Part shown: positions 62,213 to 64,000 of the stretch, piece after piece | How the letters are laid out: each line of letters starts with the position of its first letter | Numbering within the stretch: position 1 is the stretch's first letter | NCBI RefSeq assembly: GCF_016863555.1 | Contig: NZ_BOPC01000004.1 | Span: 1 to 64,000 of the forward strand | Direction of reading: 5' to 3' | DNA from: Micromonospora qiuiae | Lineage (GTDB): Bacteria; Actinomycetota; Actinomycetes; Mycobacteriales; Micromonosporaceae | Length of the DNA stretch: 64,000 nucleotides | The notes under the pieces: generated by a model | Told to the model about the DNA's origin: nothing | Seen by the model: only the letters and a program-made list of their open reading frames with translations | Database searches by the model: none | Made by a program: the position numbers and the translations under genes

Positions 62213-64000
62213 GTGCCCGGCGGGCGCCAAGGGCACCACCCGGTCGGGCTCGACGGCGTACGGCAGAATCTGCGGGCGATGCACGCGGCGGCCATCCTCA
62301 CCGCGCTCGCCGACCTGGCTCCGGCCGGGGCCGAGCGGGTCTTCGACGTGTCCGGGCCCGGCCGACCACTGGTCTGGCTGCCGGAGCCGCACCGGGGTCC
62401 GCGCACCGCCCGGCTGGACCGCCTGGCCGCGTTGGACACGCTGCACCGCGATGAGCGCGTGCTCCGCCGTGGCCTGGCCTTCCTGGTCGGTTCGGCAGAC
62501 GTGGAGGGCGTACGCCGGCGAATCCGATTGCCGCTGCTGGCCCAGCCGGTACGTCTGGAGCGCGGGCTGCGCGGTTACCGCGTGCTGCCCGCCGGTGACC
62601 TCGAACTGACCTCGCTGATCGAGGACCGCGACCTCGCGGCCCGACTGGAGGCCGCACCCGGGCTGGCCGGACCCGGATGGCTGACGGCACCAGGCACCTC
62701 CGCCTGGCTGACCGCGGCGGCGCAGGCCGCTGGGCTGAAGGTGACCTCGGTCGTCGCGGCACCTCCGCGCAGCGTCGACGACGAGACACTCACCGGCGTG
62801 ACCGCCGCCGCGATCTTCGTGACCCGGGACGTGTTCGCCGGTCGGCTCCGCGACACCCTGCTGAACTGGGCCGGCCGGCCCGGGCTGGCGGACACCGCAC
62901 TGAGCAGGCTCTACCTCGGCACACCCGACACCACCGGCGGCGAGGCCGACGCAAGCCAGCCCAACGGCGGCGGGGCCGATCAGGATGACGTTCTGTCACC
63001 ACTGCCACTGAACACCGCGCAGCGCGGCGTGATCCGGCGCATCCGCACCGAACCGGTGGTGGTGGTCTCCGGTGCGCCGGGCAACGGGAAGAGCCACGCT
63101 CTCGTCGCCGCGGCGTTGGACGCGGTGGACCGGGGCGGATCGGTGCTGGTGGCGACGCAGTCGGTACACGCCGCGGAGGTGTTGGGCGAGCTGCTACGCC
63201 GCCATCACGGGCCTCCTCCGGTGCTCTTCGGCGACGCCGAACGACGCGAAGCGGTCGCCACCGAACTGGCCGGCGGCAGCGCCGTCGGGGTGGCCGACGC
63301 ACAACTGCGCCGCGACGCCGCCGCAGTGACGGCTGCCCGAGATCGGGTCGCCGCGATCCGATCCGGCATCACCGCGGCGCTGGAGCAGGAGCGACGCGCC
63401 GCCAGTCTGCCCGGCTGGCAGCCGCTGCTACCCGCCCTGAGCCACGACGCCCCGGCCGTGTTCGACCCGGACGCCGACCTCGCCGAGATCCGGGCCGCCC
63501 TGACCGGCGCGAACCAGGACGGCAACCGCTGGTGGCAGCGGCTACGGCGGACGTACGCCTCCGGTCGGCTCCGACGGCTGACCGGTGCCGGCCCTGACGT
63601 ACCCGTGCAGCGGCTGATGGCCGCGGTGGACGCCGCGGCGGCGGTCCACGCTGCCGCGCGGCTACCCGCACTCGGCGGCACCGAGCTGACGTCCGCCTGG
63701 TCGGCGCTGGCCGAGGCGGACGCCGCGCTCGCCGACGCGGTCGGTGCGGCGCTGCGCCACCAGGCCACCAGCGCCCGGCGGTGGACCGGGAACGCCCGAC
63801 GCGCCGCCAATGGGCTGGGCACCGCCCTGCGTGCCGGACGCAACCGCCGCCGGGAGCTGCTCGCCGGGCTGGATGCCGACGCCCTGGTGCGCGCGTTGCC
63901 CCTGTGGGTGGGCACGGTGGTCGACGTCGAGGACCTGCTGCCGCCGGTCGCCGGCATGTTCGACCTGGTGGTGCTGGACGAGGCGGCGCACGTCGATCAG
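62213..64000 (+). CDS. Superfamily 1 helicase/ATPase-like protein (runs off the window)
   Basis: An open reading of 596 codons with no stop before the end of the window. An N-terminal region of about 280 residues has no motif I recognise (VFDVSGPGRPLVWLPEPHRG near the start). Then comes Walker A VVVSGAPGNGKSHALVAAAL (about residue 284), a coiled region, and at the very end Walker B with the DEAA motif, MFDLVVLDEAAHVDQ, typical of Upf1/Dna2-like SF1 helicases. The GTG at 62213 keeps the conserved-looking GVRQNLRAMHAAA stretch; an ATG at 62279 is the alternative. Function is unknown without the rest of the gene. Confidence 0.72.
   Translation, partial: MPGGRQGHHPVGLDGVRQNLRAMHAAAILTALADLAPAGAERVFDVSGPGRPLVWLPEPHRGPRTARLDRLAALDTLHRDERVLRRGLAFLVGSADVEGVRRRIRLPLLAQPVRLERGLRGYRVLPAGDLELTSLIEDRDLAARLEAAPGLAGPGWLTAPGTSAWLTAAAQAAGLKVTSVVAAPPRSVDDETLTGVTAAAIFVTRDVFAGRLRDTLLNWAGRPGLADTALSRLYLGTPDTTGGEADASQPNGGGADQDDVLSPLPLNTAQRGVIRRIRTEPVVVVSGAPGNGKSHALVAAALDAVDRGGSVLVATQSVHAAEVLGELLRRHHGPPPVLFGDAERREAVATELAGGSAVGVADAQLRRDAAAVTAARDRVAAIRSGITAALEQERRAASLPGWQPLLPALSHDAPAVFDPDADLAEIRAALTGANQDGNRWWQRLRRTYASGRLRRLTGAGPDVPVQRLMAAVDAAAAVHAAARLPALGGTELTSAWSALAEADAALADAVGAALRHQATSARRWTGNARRAANGLGTALRAGRNRRRELLAGLDADALVRALPLWVGTVVDVEDLLPPVAGMFDLVVLDEAAHVDQ

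Overview
This is a high-GC, actinobacterial chromosome segment, most likely from Micromonosporaceae and probably Micromonospora or a close relative. The evidence is the codon use, frequent GTG starts, tight ATGA/GTGA gene overlaps, a bkd operon with a divergent Lrp-type regulator, a whiE-like aromatic polyketide cluster, and short palindromic repeats built on GGAAGGGGCCCTTCC that I associate with Micromonospora genomes (from memory, not searched). No tRNA, rRNA, transposase, phage gene or CRISPR array was found.

Layout. 1-12 kb is mostly housekeeping: an FKBP isomerase, a STAS protein, an L,D-transpeptidase lipoprotein, a branched-chain 2-oxoacid dehydrogenase operon (bkdA-bkdB-bkdC) with its divergent regulator, a LigD-type polymerase domain, and glyA behind a ZTP riboswitch. 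12-20 kb holds a HelD-type RNA polymerase-recycling ATPase and a type II polyketide cluster (ACP-aromatase fusion, cupin, KS-alpha, chain-length factor) with a SARP regulator. That cluster looks decayed: the TcmI-like cyclase has an internal deletion plus frameshift, an ABM-like gene at the other end is truncated, and a scrap of a FAD monooxygenase lies beyond the SARP gene. 20-32 kb is a mixed region of regulators, small enzymes and transporters, including a LAL regulator, an MFS transporter beside a 25-codon LacI remnant, a Nudix hydrolase, and a second-type YidC.

32-39 kb is a sugar-uptake and glycosidase locus: LacI regulator, binding protein, two permeases and a GH3 glycosidase. 39.9-45.1 kb carries a sigma factor, an unknown protein, a secreted subtilase and a divergent TPR-CHAT protease. 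This is the most promising candidate for an under-described system. 45.6-62 kb is a uronate/pectin island. Leftward it runs LacI, binding protein, two permeases, a DUF624-like membrane protein and a PmoA-family protein. Rightward it runs oxidoreductase, uronate isomerase UxaC, a fuconate-dehydratase-like enolase-superfamily enzyme, a UxaB/UxuB-like reductase, a second oxidoreductase and two secreted pectate lyases. Matching LacI-type operators sit in the divergent promoter. Together these genes would cut pectin outside the cell, import oligo-uronides and convert them toward 2-keto-3-deoxygluconate. The window ends inside a superfamily 1 helicase-like gene that follows a long hairpin element.

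Several dispersed repeat families are visible: three copies of a paired 52-bp palindromic element, two copies of a 78-bp hairpin element, and two single long hairpins. Perfect hairpins between convergent genes probably act as bidirectional terminators. All functional calls rest on reading motifs by eye; no database search was run.
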